From: Escherichia fergusonii ATCC 35469
GTDB taxonomy: Bacteria; Pseudomonadota; Gammaproteobacteria; Enterobacterales; Enterobacteriaceae
Direction of reading: 5' to 3'
Assembly: GCF_000026225.1 (NCBI RefSeq)
Contig: NC_011740.1
Span: 124,001 to 188,000 of the forward strand
Length of the DNA: 64,000 nucleotides
Part shown: in pieces, positions 9,012 through 18,037 of the stretch
How the letters are laid out: every line of letters starts with the position of its first letter
How positions within the stretch are numbered: position 1 is the stretch's first letter
Translations under genes and position numbers: made by a program
The notes under the pieces: generated by a model
Seen by the model: the letters and a program-made list of their open reading frames with translations, nothing else
Database searches by the model: none
Told to the model about the DNA's origin: nothing

Positions 9012-9410
9012 ATGAAAAAACTGCAAATTGCGGTAGGGATAATCCGTAACCAAAAGCATGAAATCTTTATAACGCAGCGTGCAGCAGATGCGCATATGGC
9101 GAATAAACTTGAGTTTCCTGGTGGCAAAATTGAGGCGGGAGAAACACCCGATCAGGCAGTAATTCGCGAGCTGCAGGAAGAGGTTGGTATCACCCCAGAA
9201 CGATTCTCACTGTTTGAAAAACTTGAGTATCAGTTCCCTGACAGACATATCACGCTTTGGTTTTGGTTGGTTGAAAGCTGGGAAGGTGAGCCGTGGGGTA
9301 AAGAAGGGCAACCGGGTCAATGGATTGCACTTGACAATCTGAATGCGGAAGATTTTCCTCCGGCTAATGAACCAGTAATTGCAAAGCTCAAGCGTTTACA
9401 GGTCGGATAA
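9012..9410 (+). CDS. mutT: 8-oxo-dGTP diphosphatase MutT
   Basis: MutT removes oxidised guanine nucleotides from the pool and so prevents A:T to C:G transversions. The 132-residue protein has a clear Nudix box, residues 38-60, starting GGKIEAGETPDQAVIRELQE and ending EVG, with the GX5EX7REUXEEXGU pattern complete. The product ends LKRLQVG. It differs from K-12 MutT, as I recall it, at many positions (for example NQKHEIFITQ near residue 14), which is more variation than its neighbours show. A REP element starts inside its last codons. Confidence 0.95.
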   Translation: MKKLQIAVGIIRNQKHEIFITQRAADAHMANKLEFPGGKIEAGETPDQAVIRELQEEVGITPERFSLFEKLEYQFPDRHITLWFWLVESWEGEPWGKEGQPGQWIALDNLNAEDFPPANEPVIAKLKRLQVG

Positions 9411-9481
9411 GACGTTACGCCGTATCCTACATTTACACCAGATGCCTGATGCGACGCTGGCGCGTCAGGCCTGGTATCCGA
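9402..9481 (+). repeat. REP/BIME-type palindromic element
   Basis: The core GCCTGATGCGACGCT (9444-9458) followed by a GGCGCGTCAGGC right arm is the typical enterobacterial REP palindrome. A second, degenerate half lies upstream (CGGATAAGACG near 9406), with a matching GGTATCCG downstream. REP elements are transcribed hairpins that stabilise upstream mRNA and bind gyrase or IHF. It lies between the convergent genes mutT and yacG. Confidence 0.8.
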
Positions 9482-9505
9482 CAATGTTACAAACATAACG
9501 TCCGG

Positions 9506-9700
9506 TTATTTTGGTTCTTCGCTCCAGTCATCGCTTTCGGACAGATCGCCACTGCTGGGAATGCGTTTTTCCTCTGCGGCCCATTCTCCCAGGTCAATTA
9601 GCTGACAACGTTTAGAGCAAAATGGACGAAAGGGGCTTATTTCTCCCCAGACAACAGTTTTCCCGCAGGTTGGACAATTAACGGTAATCGTTTCTGACAT
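9506..9700 (-). CDS. yacG: Small zinc protein YacG, DNA gyrase inhibitor
   Basis: This 64-residue protein has four cysteines in a zinc-knuckle arrangement, CPTC at residues 9-12 and CSKRC at 28-32, followed by the acidic tail [15 protein letters not shown]. This is the YacG family, which in E. coli binds GyrB and inhibits gyrase supercoiling. The gene is the last of the coaE-zapD-yacG group on the minus strand, nine bases after zapD. Confidence 0.92.
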
Positions 9701-9709
9701 TTTTACCCC

Positions 9710-10453
9710 TTAGCAGCAGGCCAGTTCAAAGTCCAGGCGTTCTGGCACCAGACCATTTTCACTGTCCAGCGGCATGAATCGAATCGCAAAACGGCTCTTA
9801 TGACCGGAAATTTGCGGATAGAGCTGTGAATCCAGTGGCAATTGCAGACGCAGCAGATCGGCATCTTCGCCATTATCCTGATAAAAACCATTCAGGCTGG
9901 TTTGTTTGCGGAATGGAACAGAATTACGAATTAAATCCAGAACCAATGTGAGCGCATGGTTAAGCGGGCTGAGGCTGGCGAGCCATGTTTCGATTTGTGC
10001 ATCACGCATTGCCTGTGGCATATGCAGCCAAATATGCAGTGTCGGTAAATCAAAACTACAGCAGCCGCCAGGGATACTCAGACGCTGACGAACCAGAGCA
10101 ATCAGGCGATCTTCACGTAAAAATTGCCCGATACGCGGTGCAGAAATCAAAATACTTCCTGCGTTTTTTAACTCTGTTCGTAGCGCTTCAATACGGTCCT
10201 GGTCAACGCCCGGAACTTCAATCCACGCCTGAAGTTTCCGTTGTTGGCGTTCCAGTTCTTTGAGGAGTTCAGTACGCACTTCACCACGTTCAAACACATC
10301 CAGCAGGTCGGCAATATTGCGGAAGAAATGCAAAGCGCCAGCATGATCGGCAACAGGCAGATTGACGGAGAGTTGTTGAATCAGAAATTCAATACGCAAC
10401 CATGTGCGCATTTTTTCATTAAGAGGATGTTCAAAAAGAACCTGGGTGAGCAT
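9710..10453 (-). CDS. zapD: Z-ring-associated protein ZapD (YacF)
   Basis: ZapD is a cytoplasmic, all-helical/beta protein that bundles FtsZ filaments by binding the FtsZ C-terminal tail. The 247-residue product starts MLTQVLFEHPLNEKMRTWLR and has the family length. Its ATG overlaps the coaE stop as TAATG (10451-10455), indicating translational coupling. Its presence 5 kb from ftsZ is the normal E. coli arrangement. Confidence 0.93.
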   Translation of the reverse strand: MLTQVLFEHPLNEKMRTWLRIEFLIQQLSVNLPVADHAGALHFFRNIADLLDVFERGEVRTELLKELERQQRKLQAWIEVPGVDQDRIEALRTELKNAGSILISAPRIGQFLREDRLIALVRQRLSIPGGCCSFDLPTLHIWLHMPQAMRDAQIETWLASLSPLNHALTLVLDLIRNSVPFRKQTSLNGFYQDNGEDADLLRLQLPLDSQLYPQISGHKSRFAIRFMPLDSENGLVPERLDFELACC

Positions 10454-11073
10454 TATGGTTTTTCCTGTGAGACAAACTGCGCCGCGAGTTGTAAATACTT
10501 CGCGTGCAGGTGGGCGACATCCGATGCAATCGCATCCGCTGTGCCGTTATTATCAATAACGTCGTCTGCCACGGCAAGGCGCGCGTCACGCGTGGCCTGG
10601 GCAGCAAGAATTTGTTCAACATGCTCGCGCGTAACATCATCACGCCGCATAGTTCGTTTGAGCTGTGTTTCTGGCGTGACATCGATAACGAGGACACGAT
10701 TCGCTTTTTTATATAATGCGTTTTCCACCAGCAATGGCACAACCCATAACACGTAAGGGGAAGTTGCACGTTGAATCTGACACTGGGTTTCCTGCTGAAT
10801 CAAAGGATGAAGCAGGGCATTTAGCCAGGCTTTCTCCTCCGGGTGAGAAAATATTCGTTCTCGTAAAACCCGCCGTTTCAATGACCCATCTTCAGCAATA
10901 ATTTCACGACCAAAATGTTCTTCGATTGCCTTAAGCGCGGGTTTTCCAGGTTCAACTACCTGACGTGCAATAATATCAGCGTCAATGATATTTATACCGA
11001 GACGGGCAAACGCATTTGCAACAGTGCTTTTACCACTACCAATACCGCCCGTTAAGGCTACCGTATACCTCAT
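10453..11073 (-). CDS. coaE: Dephospho-CoA kinase
   Basis: CoaE catalyses the last step of coenzyme A synthesis, phosphorylating the 3'-hydroxyl of dephospho-CoA. The 206-residue product carries the P-loop GGIGSGKS at residues 9-16, the motif DADIIARQVVEPG and a YVLWVVPLLVENALYKKANR segment typical of the lid/CoA domain. It is the first gene of the minus-strand group with zapD and yacG. A 225-bp divergent gap separates it from guaC. Confidence 0.96.
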   Translation of the reverse strand: MRYTVALTGGIGSGKSTVANAFARLGINIIDADIIARQVVEPGKPALKAIEEHFGREIIAEDGSLKRRVLRERIFSHPEEKAWLNALLHPLIQQETQCQIQRATSPYVLWVVPLLVENALYKKANRVLVIDVTPETQLKRTMRRDDVTREHVEQILAAQATRDARLAVADDVIDNNGTADAIASDVAHLHAKYLQLAAQFVSQEKP

Positions 11074-11214
11074 ATATGTATATTCCTGGAATTAAACATA
11101 TTAATCAGTTTGTTAAAAAATAAACGGTGGAAATGGCCGTTAAAGCGGATGGTACTTACCATTCGTCAGGTAAATTTATGGGATTGTAGCGTAAAAAAAG
11201 AGAATTTCGCAGTC

Positions 11215-11242
11215 TTGCACGGTACTGATTAGTGCGTATGAT
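11215..11242 (+). promoter_or_regulatory. Probable guaC promoter
   Basis: TTGCAC (11215-11220) and TATGAT (11237-11242) are spaced by 16 bases, a good sigma-70 pair. They lie about 55 bases before the guaC ATG and are followed by a G/C-containing start region. This is predicted from the sequence alone. Confidence 0.55.
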
Positions 11243-11298
11243 AGCGTCACTGGAGTTGTGCTTTAACCCTTACTGCCATTAACCCCAGGAATCCGCAC

Positions 11299-12342
11299 AT
11301 GCGTATCGAAGAAGATCTGAAATTAGGTTTCAAAGACGTTCTCATCCGCCCTAAACGCTCCACTCTCAAAAGTCGCTCCGATGTTGAACTGGAACGCCAA
11401 TTCACCTTTAAACACTCAGGCCAAAGCTGGTCAGGTGTACCTATTATTGCCGCAAACATGGATACCGTTGGAACATTTTCCATGGCATCTGCACTGGCCT
11501 CTTTCGACATTTTGACTGCTGTTCATAAACATTATTCTGTTGAAGAATGGCTGGCGTTTGTGAACAGCTCTTCTGTCGACGTGCTGAAACATGTCATGGT
11601 TTCCACCGGAACTTCTGACGCTGATTTCGAAAAAACCAAACAAATTTTGGCGCTTAATCCGGCATTAAACTTCGTTTGTATTGATGTAGCGAATGGCTAC
11701 TCCGAACATTTCGTCCAGTTTGTGGCGAAAGCGCGTGAAGCATGGCCGACCAAAACCATTTGTGCAGGCAATGTGGTAACTGGCGAAATGTGCGAAGAGC
11801 TGATCCTGTCTGGCGCTGATATCGTTAAAGTCGGCATTGGTCCAGGCTCTGTTTGTACAACTCGCGTGAAAACGGGTGTCGGTTATCCGCAACTTTCTGC
11901 GGTAATCGAATGTGCCGATGCGGCACACGGTTTGGGCGGTATGATTGTCAGCGATGGCGGTTGCACCACGCCGGGCGATGTCGCTAAAGCCTTTGGCGGC
12001 GGTGCCGATTTCGTGATGCTGGGCGGTATGCTGGCGGGTCACGAAGAAAGTGGCGGACGTATTGTCGAAGAGAACGGCGAGAAATTTATGCTGTTCTACG
12101 GTATGAGCTCCGAGTCTGCCATGAAACGCCACGTTGGCGGCGTTGCGGAGTATCGCGCGGCAGAAGGTAAAACGGTTAAGTTGCCGCTGCGTGGGCCGGT
12201 AGAAAATACCGCTCGCGATATTCTCGGTGGTCTGCGTTCCGCTTGCACTTATGTTGGTGCTTCTCGTTTGAAAGAGTTGACCAAACGCACAACGTTTATT
12301 CGCGTTCAGGAACAAGAAAACCGTATTTTCAATAGCCTGTAA
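11299..12342 (+). CDS. guaC: GMP reductase
   Basis: GuaC reductively deaminates GMP to IMP with NADPH, letting the cell convert guanine to adenine nucleotides. The 347-residue barrel has the catalytic loop [11 protein letters not shown] with Cys186, and the phosphate-binding segments [20 protein letters not shown] and [12 protein letters not shown]. The CBS domain found in IMP dehydrogenases is absent, which separates it from GuaB. It is transcribed alone, opposite to both neighbours. Confidence 0.97.
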
Positions 12343-12348
12343 CCACGC

Positions 12349-12378
12349 AACGCTGGCGTGCAAACTCACGCCAGCGTT
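12349..12378. terminator. Convergent hairpin between guaC and hofC
   Basis: A perfect 12-bp stem, AACGCTGGCGTG (12349-12360) with CACGCCAGCGTT (12367-12378), has a six-base loop. It overlaps the hofC stop codon. There is no strong T tract, but the GC-rich stem between convergent genes suggests a shared terminator or mRNA end. Confidence 0.65.
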
Positions 12379-13579
12379 ATCCCATTCCACTCATTGCATC
12401 TCCAAGATGGAATATTGGTAAATACATTGCCACTACCAACGTTCCGATAATGATCCCTGTCACCACCAGTAATGCTGGCTCCAGAAGAGCAGCCAGGCTG
12501 TCTGCAAGACTGAATGTATTTTCGCTGTGGTGCTGAGCAAGATTGTGCAACATGGAGTCCAGCGAACCAGACGCTTCACCTGTTCTCACCAGTTGCATAC
12601 ATAGTGGACTGAACTCTTCGGCGTTTTTTAATGCCAGCCAGATGGGATGCCCCGTGCTGATTTCCTGCTGCATTTGCCTTAACCGTTGTGACCAGTATGG
12701 GCAACTGATGGTTTCTCTGACACTCTCCAACCCCTGCAAAAACGAGATCCCAACACTTTGTGTTAACGCGAGAATAGTAAAAATCTGTGTGAGCTTTTGC
12801 CCGCGTATCAGCGCACCAACGACAGGACAGCGAAGCAGCAAACGCTGGCGAATAATAAGCCACTCTGTGTTGCGACTGATTAACCGATTTGCGATAGCCA
12901 GCAGGACGATTAAGGCCATTATTAACCCTCCCCACTGACTGATAAAATCAGCTGTAGCCATGACACCTTGTGTCAGTGCAGGCAAGGGCGTGTTGAAGGT
13001 TTTATAAATAGCGGCAAATTCAGGCAACACAAAATGCAGCATTGCTACAACCACAACAATAGCCAGCGTTAAAATGATCAGCGGATAGCGCAATGCTTTT
13101 TTCACTTTCTCTGCCAGCAAATGCTGTGCTTTTTGCTGGCGGGCCAGTTCAAAACAACATTCATCCAGCTTTCCGGTTAATTCACCTGTACGGATCATCG
13201 CCTGGTAAAGTGGGGGAAATACCTCTGACCATTGCGTTAATGCACGGGAAAGCGCATTGCCTTGCTCCAGTTCATGGGCCAGTGTCTGTAACAGTGCCTG
13301 CCATTGTTTACTGGGATGCTGCCCGGCAAGTAGCGCTAACCCTTCAGAAAGTGTTAGTCCAGCTTTTAGCAGCGTTGCTAACTGATGGATAACTTCTGCG
13401 CTTCTTCGTGAACTCCAGTGGGCCTTCTGCACGTTTATCTTTCTCATGCTTAGGGGCGTGATCCGCAACTGCTGCAAATTAAGCAGCAGTCCGGCACGGT
13501 TTTGTGCCCACAATACGCCTTCTTGTGCGTGGCCATCGCTGTCAATCCCTTGCCAGCACCAGAGTTGCTTAGTGGCCAT
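12377..13579 (-). CDS. hofC: Type IV pilus/T2SS inner-membrane platform protein HofC
   Basis: HofC belongs to the GspF/PilC family, the polytopic platform that works with an assembly ATPase. I chose the ATG at 13579 (MATKQLWCWQG), giving 400 residues as in K-12. A start 33 bases upstream is possible but lies deeper in hofB. Two T2SSF repeats are visible, with the family pattern LATLLKAGLTLSEGLALLA and later LALTQSVGISFLQGLESV. There are membrane helices near residues 160-185, 210-235 and 360-390. The N-terminal 50 residues differ strongly from K-12 as I recall it. It overlaps the end of hofB by 11 bases. Confidence 0.92.
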   Translation of the reverse strand: MATKQLWCWQGIDSDGHAQEGVLWAQNRAGLLLNLQQLRITPLSMRKINVQKAHWSSRRSAEVIHQLATLLKAGLTLSEGLALLAGQHPSKQWQALLQTLAHELEQGNALSRALTQWSEVFPPLYQAMIRTGELTGKLDECCFELARQQKAQHLLAEKVKKALRYPLIILTLAIVVVVAMLHFVLPEFAAIYKTFNTPLPALTQGVMATADFISQWGGLIMALIVLLAIANRLISRNTEWLIIRQRLLLRCPVVGALIRGQKLTQIFTILALTQSVGISFLQGLESVRETISCPYWSQRLRQMQQEISTGHPIWLALKNAEEFSPLCMQLVRTGEASGSLDSMLHNLAQHHSENTFSLADSLAALLEPALLVVTGIIIGTLVVAMYLPIFHLGDAMSGMG

Positions 13580-14954
13580 GAGGTATTCCCAACACGCGAA
13601 TGAGCTCTTCAAACGTGGTTAACCCTTGCTCAACAGCCTGGCAGCCATTAGCAAAAAGCGGCTGGATACCTTCCTGTTGTGCGTGTGTTTCCAGTTCTGC
13701 CACACCACTACCGTTAGCGATCAACTGGCGTAACGATGGTGTGATGGGAAGAACTTCAAACAGCGCAACTCGACCGTAGAATCCCTGATTGCAGTGTTTG
13801 CAACCCAGAGCCTGCCAACGAGGAAGTGGTGTTGACCATAAATTCTCAGGAAGTGTGATTGACTCGCCATGAATATGACGGCAATGCGGACAAAGTTTTC
13901 TGACCAGGCGTTGGGCCACAACCAGTGTCAGTGCTGAAGACAACATCCAGTGGGCTACGCCCATTTGTTGCAACCGCACCAAAGTTTCACTGGTGGAGTT
14001 GGTATGCAGTGTTGAAAGCACCAGATGCCCGGTTTGCGCAGCTTTAATGGCTATTTCTGCTGTTTCACCATCACGAATTTCCCCCACCATGATGACATCA
14101 GGATCCTGGCGAAGAAGTGCCCGTAATACTCCCTGAAAGGTTAGCCCGGCGCGTGGGTGAATTTGTGTCTGATTTAATCCGTCAATGGGGATCTCAACAG
14201 GATCTTCCACGCTACAGAGATTGCTTTGTGGCGTATTTCGCGTTTGCAGTGCGCTATACAACGTGACAGTTTTACCGCTACCCGTTGGGCCGGTCACCAG
14301 TATCAGCCCCTGAGGTTGTTGCAGTGCCTGAATAAAGGGCTCCAGCTGGTTTTGTTGCATCCCCAGTTGGTGAATATCCAGTGCTTGTTCGACCTGATGC
14401 AGAAGGCGTAACACCACTTTTTCACCGCCACGACAAGGCAGAGTAGCAATTCGAAAAGAGACAGCATTCCCCGCCAAATCAACAGTAAATTGGCCATCTT
14501 GCGGCAGGCGGTGTTCCGCGATATCGAGATTACCCAGAACTTTCAGTCTTGCTGTCAATGCGGTTCCCGTCTCTTTTGCGACATCAGGAAGCGCGTGAAG
14601 AACGCCATCTATACGTAGTCGAATACGGTAACAACTTTCCGCTGGTTCGACATGAATGTCAGAAGCTCGTTTAGCCAGTGCCGAATGCAATGTTTGATTG
14701 AGTAGCTCTGCCGCCGTCAGATGACCAGGCGAAACCACGGCAGGAAGTGTTTGCTGCGGTTGATGCTGGTGGCTTTCCATTTGTTGGCGTGTCCAACAGA
14801 CAATGTTGATCCGTTTTTGTGTTGCAAAATGCAGAGCGTCCAGCAACTCATGGGAAGGGGCATCCACAACGGCAACGTTAATCACTTCTTGATCACTATC
14901 TAACAAGATGCCCTGGTAACGTTGGCAGAGCGCAGTAAGTTGTGCGTTATTCAT
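13569..14954 (-). CDS. hofB: Type IV pilus assembly ATPase HofB (GspE/PilB family)
   Basis: This 461-residue secretion ATPase has Walker A GPTGSGKT (about residue 225), an Asp box DPVEIP, and Walker B VIMVGEIRDGETAEIAIKAA. Its CPHC...CKHC zinc tetracysteine near residues 365-400 is also present. It would power pilin polymerisation together with HofC and PpdD. The gene lies nine bases after ppdD on the minus strand. The sequence diverges from K-12 HofB in many places, mostly outside the motifs. No retraction ATPase or secretin is in this window; in E. coli those lie elsewhere. Confidence 0.93.
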   Translation of the reverse strand: MNNAQLTALCQRYQGILLDSDQEVINVAVVDAPSHELLDALHFATQKRINIVCWTRQQMESHQHQPQQTLPAVVSPGHLTAAELLNQTLHSALAKRASDIHVEPAESCYRIRLRIDGVLHALPDVAKETGTALTARLKVLGNLDIAEHRLPQDGQFTVDLAGNAVSFRIATLPCRGGEKVVLRLLHQVEQALDIHQLGMQQNQLEPFIQALQQPQGLILVTGPTGSGKTVTLYSALQTRNTPQSNLCSVEDPVEIPIDGLNQTQIHPRAGLTFQGVLRALLRQDPDVIMVGEIRDGETAEIAIKAAQTGHLVLSTLHTNSTSETLVRLQQMGVAHWMLSSALTLVVAQRLVRKLCPHCRHIHGESITLPENLWSTPLPRWQALGCKHCNQGFYGRVALFEVLPITPSLRQLIANGSGVAELETHAQQEGIQPLFANGCQAVEQGLTTFEELIRVLGIPHGH

Positions 14955-14963
14955 AGCCGCTCC

Positions 14964-15401
14964 TTAATTGCCGTTAAAACGGAAAACATCTTCACACGCC
15001 TGTTGTAAGGCGCTATCGCTTTGGATATTGCAGTTACGTGTCCAGCCAGTGATGCCGTTACCGTTACTCCAGTTTGGCGTCATAACAACGTTTAGGCCGT
15101 TGAGACTTTCCTGGCCGGTAAGCGTCACTACGCCTTGCGCGATACTCATACCCGAGACATAGCGTGTGGTGGTAGCAGAAGGAATACCATTGCTCCCCGC
15201 ATCGCAGGTGGTGACTCCGCCATGTTCAAGTGCGCACAACTCGACTGCGGTTCGGTAAGGAACAAAAGTTTGCAGCATATCGGTCAGTGCTGCTTTGCGA
15301 AGGTAGTTTTGATAAGCAGGAATGCCAATGGCACTCAGGATGGCAATAATACCGATGACCACCATCAGCTCGATAAGAGTAAAACCGCGTTGTTTGTCCA
15401 T
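14964..15401 (-). CDS. ppdD: Major type IV prepilin-like protein PpdD
   Basis: The 145-residue prepilin begins MDKQRG followed by FTLIELMVVIGIIAILSAIG, the class III signal with cleavage between G6 and F7 and Glu at mature position 5. Four C-terminal-half cysteines can form the disulfides of type IVa pilins. The mature N-terminal helix is both membrane anchor and pilus core. It is the first gene of ppdD-hofB-hofC. It is one residue shorter than the K-12 protein as I recall it and varies in the surface region (residues 60-115). Confidence 0.94.
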   Translation of the reverse strand: MDKQRGFTLIELMVVIGIIAILSAIGIPAYQNYLRKAALTDMLQTFVPYRTAVELCALEHGGVTTCDAGSNGIPSATTTRYVSGMSIAQGVVTLTGQESLNGLNVVMTPNWSNGNGITGWTRNCNIQSDSALQQACEDVFRFNGN

Positions 15402-15565
15402 TTTTTCACTCCATGATTACGTTGGCGCTACTTTGACAAACACAATTCAGGCTGGCGAGGATGAAAAATCAAAACGGGAAAGCCGCTCCAGAGGTTTTTA
15501 ATCGGATTGCATAAAGGCACAGGCGAGATGCGAGGCGGCTCGAAAAACAGGGAGAGAAATTTATG

Positions 15566-15593
15566 ACGGGCAGGACAATGTTATCCCGCCCGT
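15566..15593 (-). terminator. Possible hairpin terminator after nadC
   Basis: ACGGGC (15566-15571) and GCCCGT (15588-15593) form the base of an imperfect hairpin just downstream of the nadC stop on the minus strand. The T-rich tract is poor, so the call is tentative. Confidence 0.35.
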
Positions 15594-15614
15594 TAAGGCA
15601 TCTTCAGGAAAGGG

Positions 15615-16508
15615 TTAGCGAAAACGCATGGAGAGATCGAGTGCTCTGACATGTTTGGTCAATGCACCTACCGAGATAAAATCTACCCCAGTCTGCGCAA
15701 ATTCACGCAGTGTTTTTTCCGTGACGTTACCAGAGACCTCCAGCTGCGCCTTACCATTTGTACGTTTTACGGCTTCGCGCATCTGCTCTGTTTCAAAGTT
15801 ATCCAGCATGATGATATCTGCACCTGCTTTTAAAGCTTCATCCAGTTCTTCCAGGTTTTCGACTTCCACCTCTACCGGCACATCGGGGTGTAACCAAAAT
15901 GCTTTTTCCACGGCCTGTCGCACTGAACCGGAGGCAATAATATGGTTTTCTTTGATCAGAAAGGCATCGGAAAGTCCCAGTCGATGATTCGCCCCTCCAC
16001 CACAAAGTACGGCATATTTTAATGCGGAGCGCAGACCTGGCAGGGTTTTACGTGTATCCAGCAGTTGGGTATTGGTGCCCGCGAGAAGATCAACATACTG
16101 GCGAACTTTACTCGCTACACCAGAAAGTGTTTGTACAAAATTCAGTGCGGTACGTTCACCCGTTAGCAGCACGCGAGACGGGCCTTCCAGTTCGAAAAGC
16201 GGCTGATTTTCTTTTATGGTATCGCCATCGTCCACATGCCAGGTAATGGTGACATCGTCGCCCGCCAGTTGAATAAAGACCTCTTCAACCCAGCGTTTAC
16301 CGCAAAAAACGCCATTTTCGCGGGTGATAACAGTGGCATGAGAGCGAGAGTTTTCCGGTAAAAGCTGTGCCGTAATGTCATTGTTGGCATCTACTTTTCC
16401 GCCTAAATCTTCCCGTAGTGCCTGTGCTACAGCATTGGGAATATCGAGATTTATGCGTTCCAGCAACTCGTCACGTCGGAAGTCGGGGTTATAGCGGCGA
16501 GGCGGCAT
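15615..16508 (-). CDS. nadC: Quinolinate phosphoribosyltransferase (decarboxylating)
   Basis: NadC converts quinolinate and PRPP to nicotinate mononucleotide, CO2 and pyrophosphate in de novo NAD synthesis. The start MPPRRYNPDFRRDELLERIN at 16508 gives 297 residues, the E. coli length; an upstream in-frame start would add 14 residues with no family match. Visible signatures are the substrate-binding TRKTLPGLRSALKYAVLCGG, GGANHRLGLSDAFLIKENH, and the barrel end VDFISVGALTKH. It is divergent from ampD across an 87-bp gap. Confidence 0.96.
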   Translation of the reverse strand: MPPRRYNPDFRRDELLERINLDIPNAVAQALREDLGGKVDANNDITAQLLPENSRSHATVITRENGVFCGKRWVEEVFIQLAGDDVTITWHVDDGDTIKENQPLFELEGPSRVLLTGERTALNFVQTLSGVASKVRQYVDLLAGTNTQLLDTRKTLPGLRSALKYAVLCGGGANHRLGLSDAFLIKENHIIASGSVRQAVEKAFWLHPDVPVEVEVENLEELDEALKAGADIIMLDNFETEQMREAVKRTNGKAQLEVSGNVTEKTLREFAQTGVDFISVGALTKHVRALDLSMRFR

Positions 16509-16595
16509 GATAAAACTCCAGTTAGCTAACGAATCATAAGATAGAAACATGCTACTCTGAAGCGGGTATCAGCACCACATATAAGGAGATCCTGA

Positions 16596-17147
16596 ATGTT
16601 GTTAGAAAATGGGTGGTTAGCAGAGGCACGTCGAGTTCCTTCTCCGCATTACGATTGCCGCCCGGATGACGAGGCCCCGTCACTTTTGGTGGTGCACAAT
16701 ATCAGTTTGCCGCCAGGGGAATTTGGTGGTCCGTGGATAGACGCATTATTCACCGGAACTATTGATCCTGATGCCCATCCTTTCTTTGCTGAAATTGCTC
16801 ATTTGCGTGTATCAGCGCATTGCTTAATTCGTCGCGACGGCGAAATTGTCCAGTATGTTCCTTTTGATAAGCGCGCCTGGCATGCAGGTGTGTCAAATTA
16901 CCAGGGGCGTGAACGTTGCAATGATTTTTCGATAGGTATTGAGCTGGAAGGTACCGATACGCTTGCTTATACCGATGCTCAGTACTTACAACTGGCGGCA
17001 GTGACACGGGCACTGATCACGCTTTATCCGTTGATTGCTAACAATATGACAGGGCATTGCGATATTGCTCCAGAACGTAAAACCGACCCCGGTCAGGCAT
17101 TTGACTGGGCACGGTTTCGCGCTCTGGTGAATAAGGAGGCAATATGA
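16596..17147 (+). CDS. ampD: 1,6-anhydro-N-acetylmuramyl-L-alanine amidase AmpD
   Basis: AmpD is the cytoplasmic zinc amidase that cleaves anhydro-muropeptides during cell-wall recycling. Its loss derepresses ampC in species with AmpR. The 183-residue product has the zinc ligands His34 (VVHNIS), His154 (GHCDIAPERKTDPG) and Asp164 in the expected places. The upstream GGAG sits at good spacing. The stop overlaps the ampE start by four bases. Confidence 0.96.
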   Translation: MLLENGWLAEARRVPSPHYDCRPDDEAPSLLVVHNISLPPGEFGGPWIDALFTGTIDPDAHPFFAEIAHLRVSAHCLIRRDGEIVQYVPFDKRAWHAGVSNYQGRERCNDFSIGIELEGTDTLAYTDAQYLQLAAVTRALITLYPLIANNMTGHCDIAPERKTDPGQAFDWARFRALVNKEAI

Positions 17148-17998
17148 CGTTGTTTACAACCTTACTGGTGCTAATTTTTGAGCGCCTGTTTAAGTTGGGC
17201 GAGCACTGGCAATTTGATCACCGTCTTGAGGCTTTATTCCGGCGAGTTAAACATTTTTCCGCTGGGCGCACTTTAGGGATGATGCTCATTACAATGGCTA
17301 TCACCTTCTTGCTACTGCGTGGTTTACAAGGACTTCTGTTCAATGTTCCCACACTGTTGGTCTGGATCCTGATCTCCTTGCTGTGTATTGGTGCAGGTCG
17401 TGCCAGAGTGCATTATCACGCTTACCTGAAAGCGGCATCCCAGGATGATGCCCATGCACGTAAAACAATGGCTAATGAGTTAACGTTGATTCATGGCGTG
17501 CCACCCGATTGTGATGAACGTGAGTATTTGCGTGAACTGCAAAATGCGCTGCTATGGATTAACTTCCGCTATTATCTGGCTCCATTATTCTGGTTGGTGG
17601 TGGGCGGTTCCTGGGGGCCTGTGACACTTGTTGGTTATGCATTTTTACGTGCCTGGCAATCCTGGCTGGCTCGTTATCAAACACCGCAGCAGCGTCAGCA
17701 GTCAGGAGTAGATGCCATTTTACATGTTCTGGATTGGTTGCCAGTTCGCCTTGCGGGTGTTGTTTATGCTTTAACCGGACATGGTGAAAAAGCGCTCCCA
17801 GCCTGGTTTGCCTCATTAACTGATCTACATAGCTCCCAATATCATGTACTTACCCGGCTGGCCCAGTTCTCACTGGCACGCGATCCACATCTCGATAAAG
17901 TCGAAAAGCCAAAAGCAGCGGTTGCTATGGCGAAGAAAACGTCTGTTGTGGTGGTTGTGGTGATTGCCGTTTTAACGATTTACGGTGCGCTGGTCTGA
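17144..17998 (+). CDS. ampE: Inner-membrane protein AmpE
   Basis: AmpE is an inner-membrane protein cotranscribed with ampD; its exact role is unclear, and it was once proposed as a sensor for beta-lactamase regulation. The 284-residue product has hydrophobic segments near residues 45-65 and 68-90, 145-165, and at the C-terminus (TSVVVVVVIAVLTIYGAL). The start overlaps ampD as ATGA. It ends just before a hairpin shared with aroP. Confidence 0.93.
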   Translation: MTLFTTLLVLIFERLFKLGEHWQFDHRLEALFRRVKHFSAGRTLGMMLITMAITFLLLRGLQGLLFNVPTLLVWILISLLCIGAGRARVHYHAYLKAASQDDAHARKTMANELTLIHGVPPDCDEREYLRELQNALLWINFRYYLAPLFWLVVGGSWGPVTLVGYAFLRAWQSWLARYQTPQQRQQSGVDAILHVLDWLPVRLAGVVYALTGHGEKALPAWFASLTDLHSSQYHVLTRLAQFSLARDPHLDKVEKPKAAVAMAKKTSVVVVVVIAVLTIYGALV

Positions 17999-18005
17999 GT
18001 TAAAT

Positions 18006-18028
18006 GCCCTCACCGGGGAGGTGAGGGC
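18006..18028. terminator. Convergent hairpin between ampE and aroP
   Basis: GCCCTCACC (18006-18014) pairs perfectly with GGTGAGGGC (18020-18028) over a five-base loop. It lies between the stops of two convergent genes, without a strong T tract in either direction. Confidence 0.6.
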
Positions 18029-18037
18029 GAAATGAAA

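Noticed and set aside
9402..9481. Possible CRISPR-like or small-RNA element
   Set aside because: Single palindrome with the REP consensus; no spacer-repeat array.
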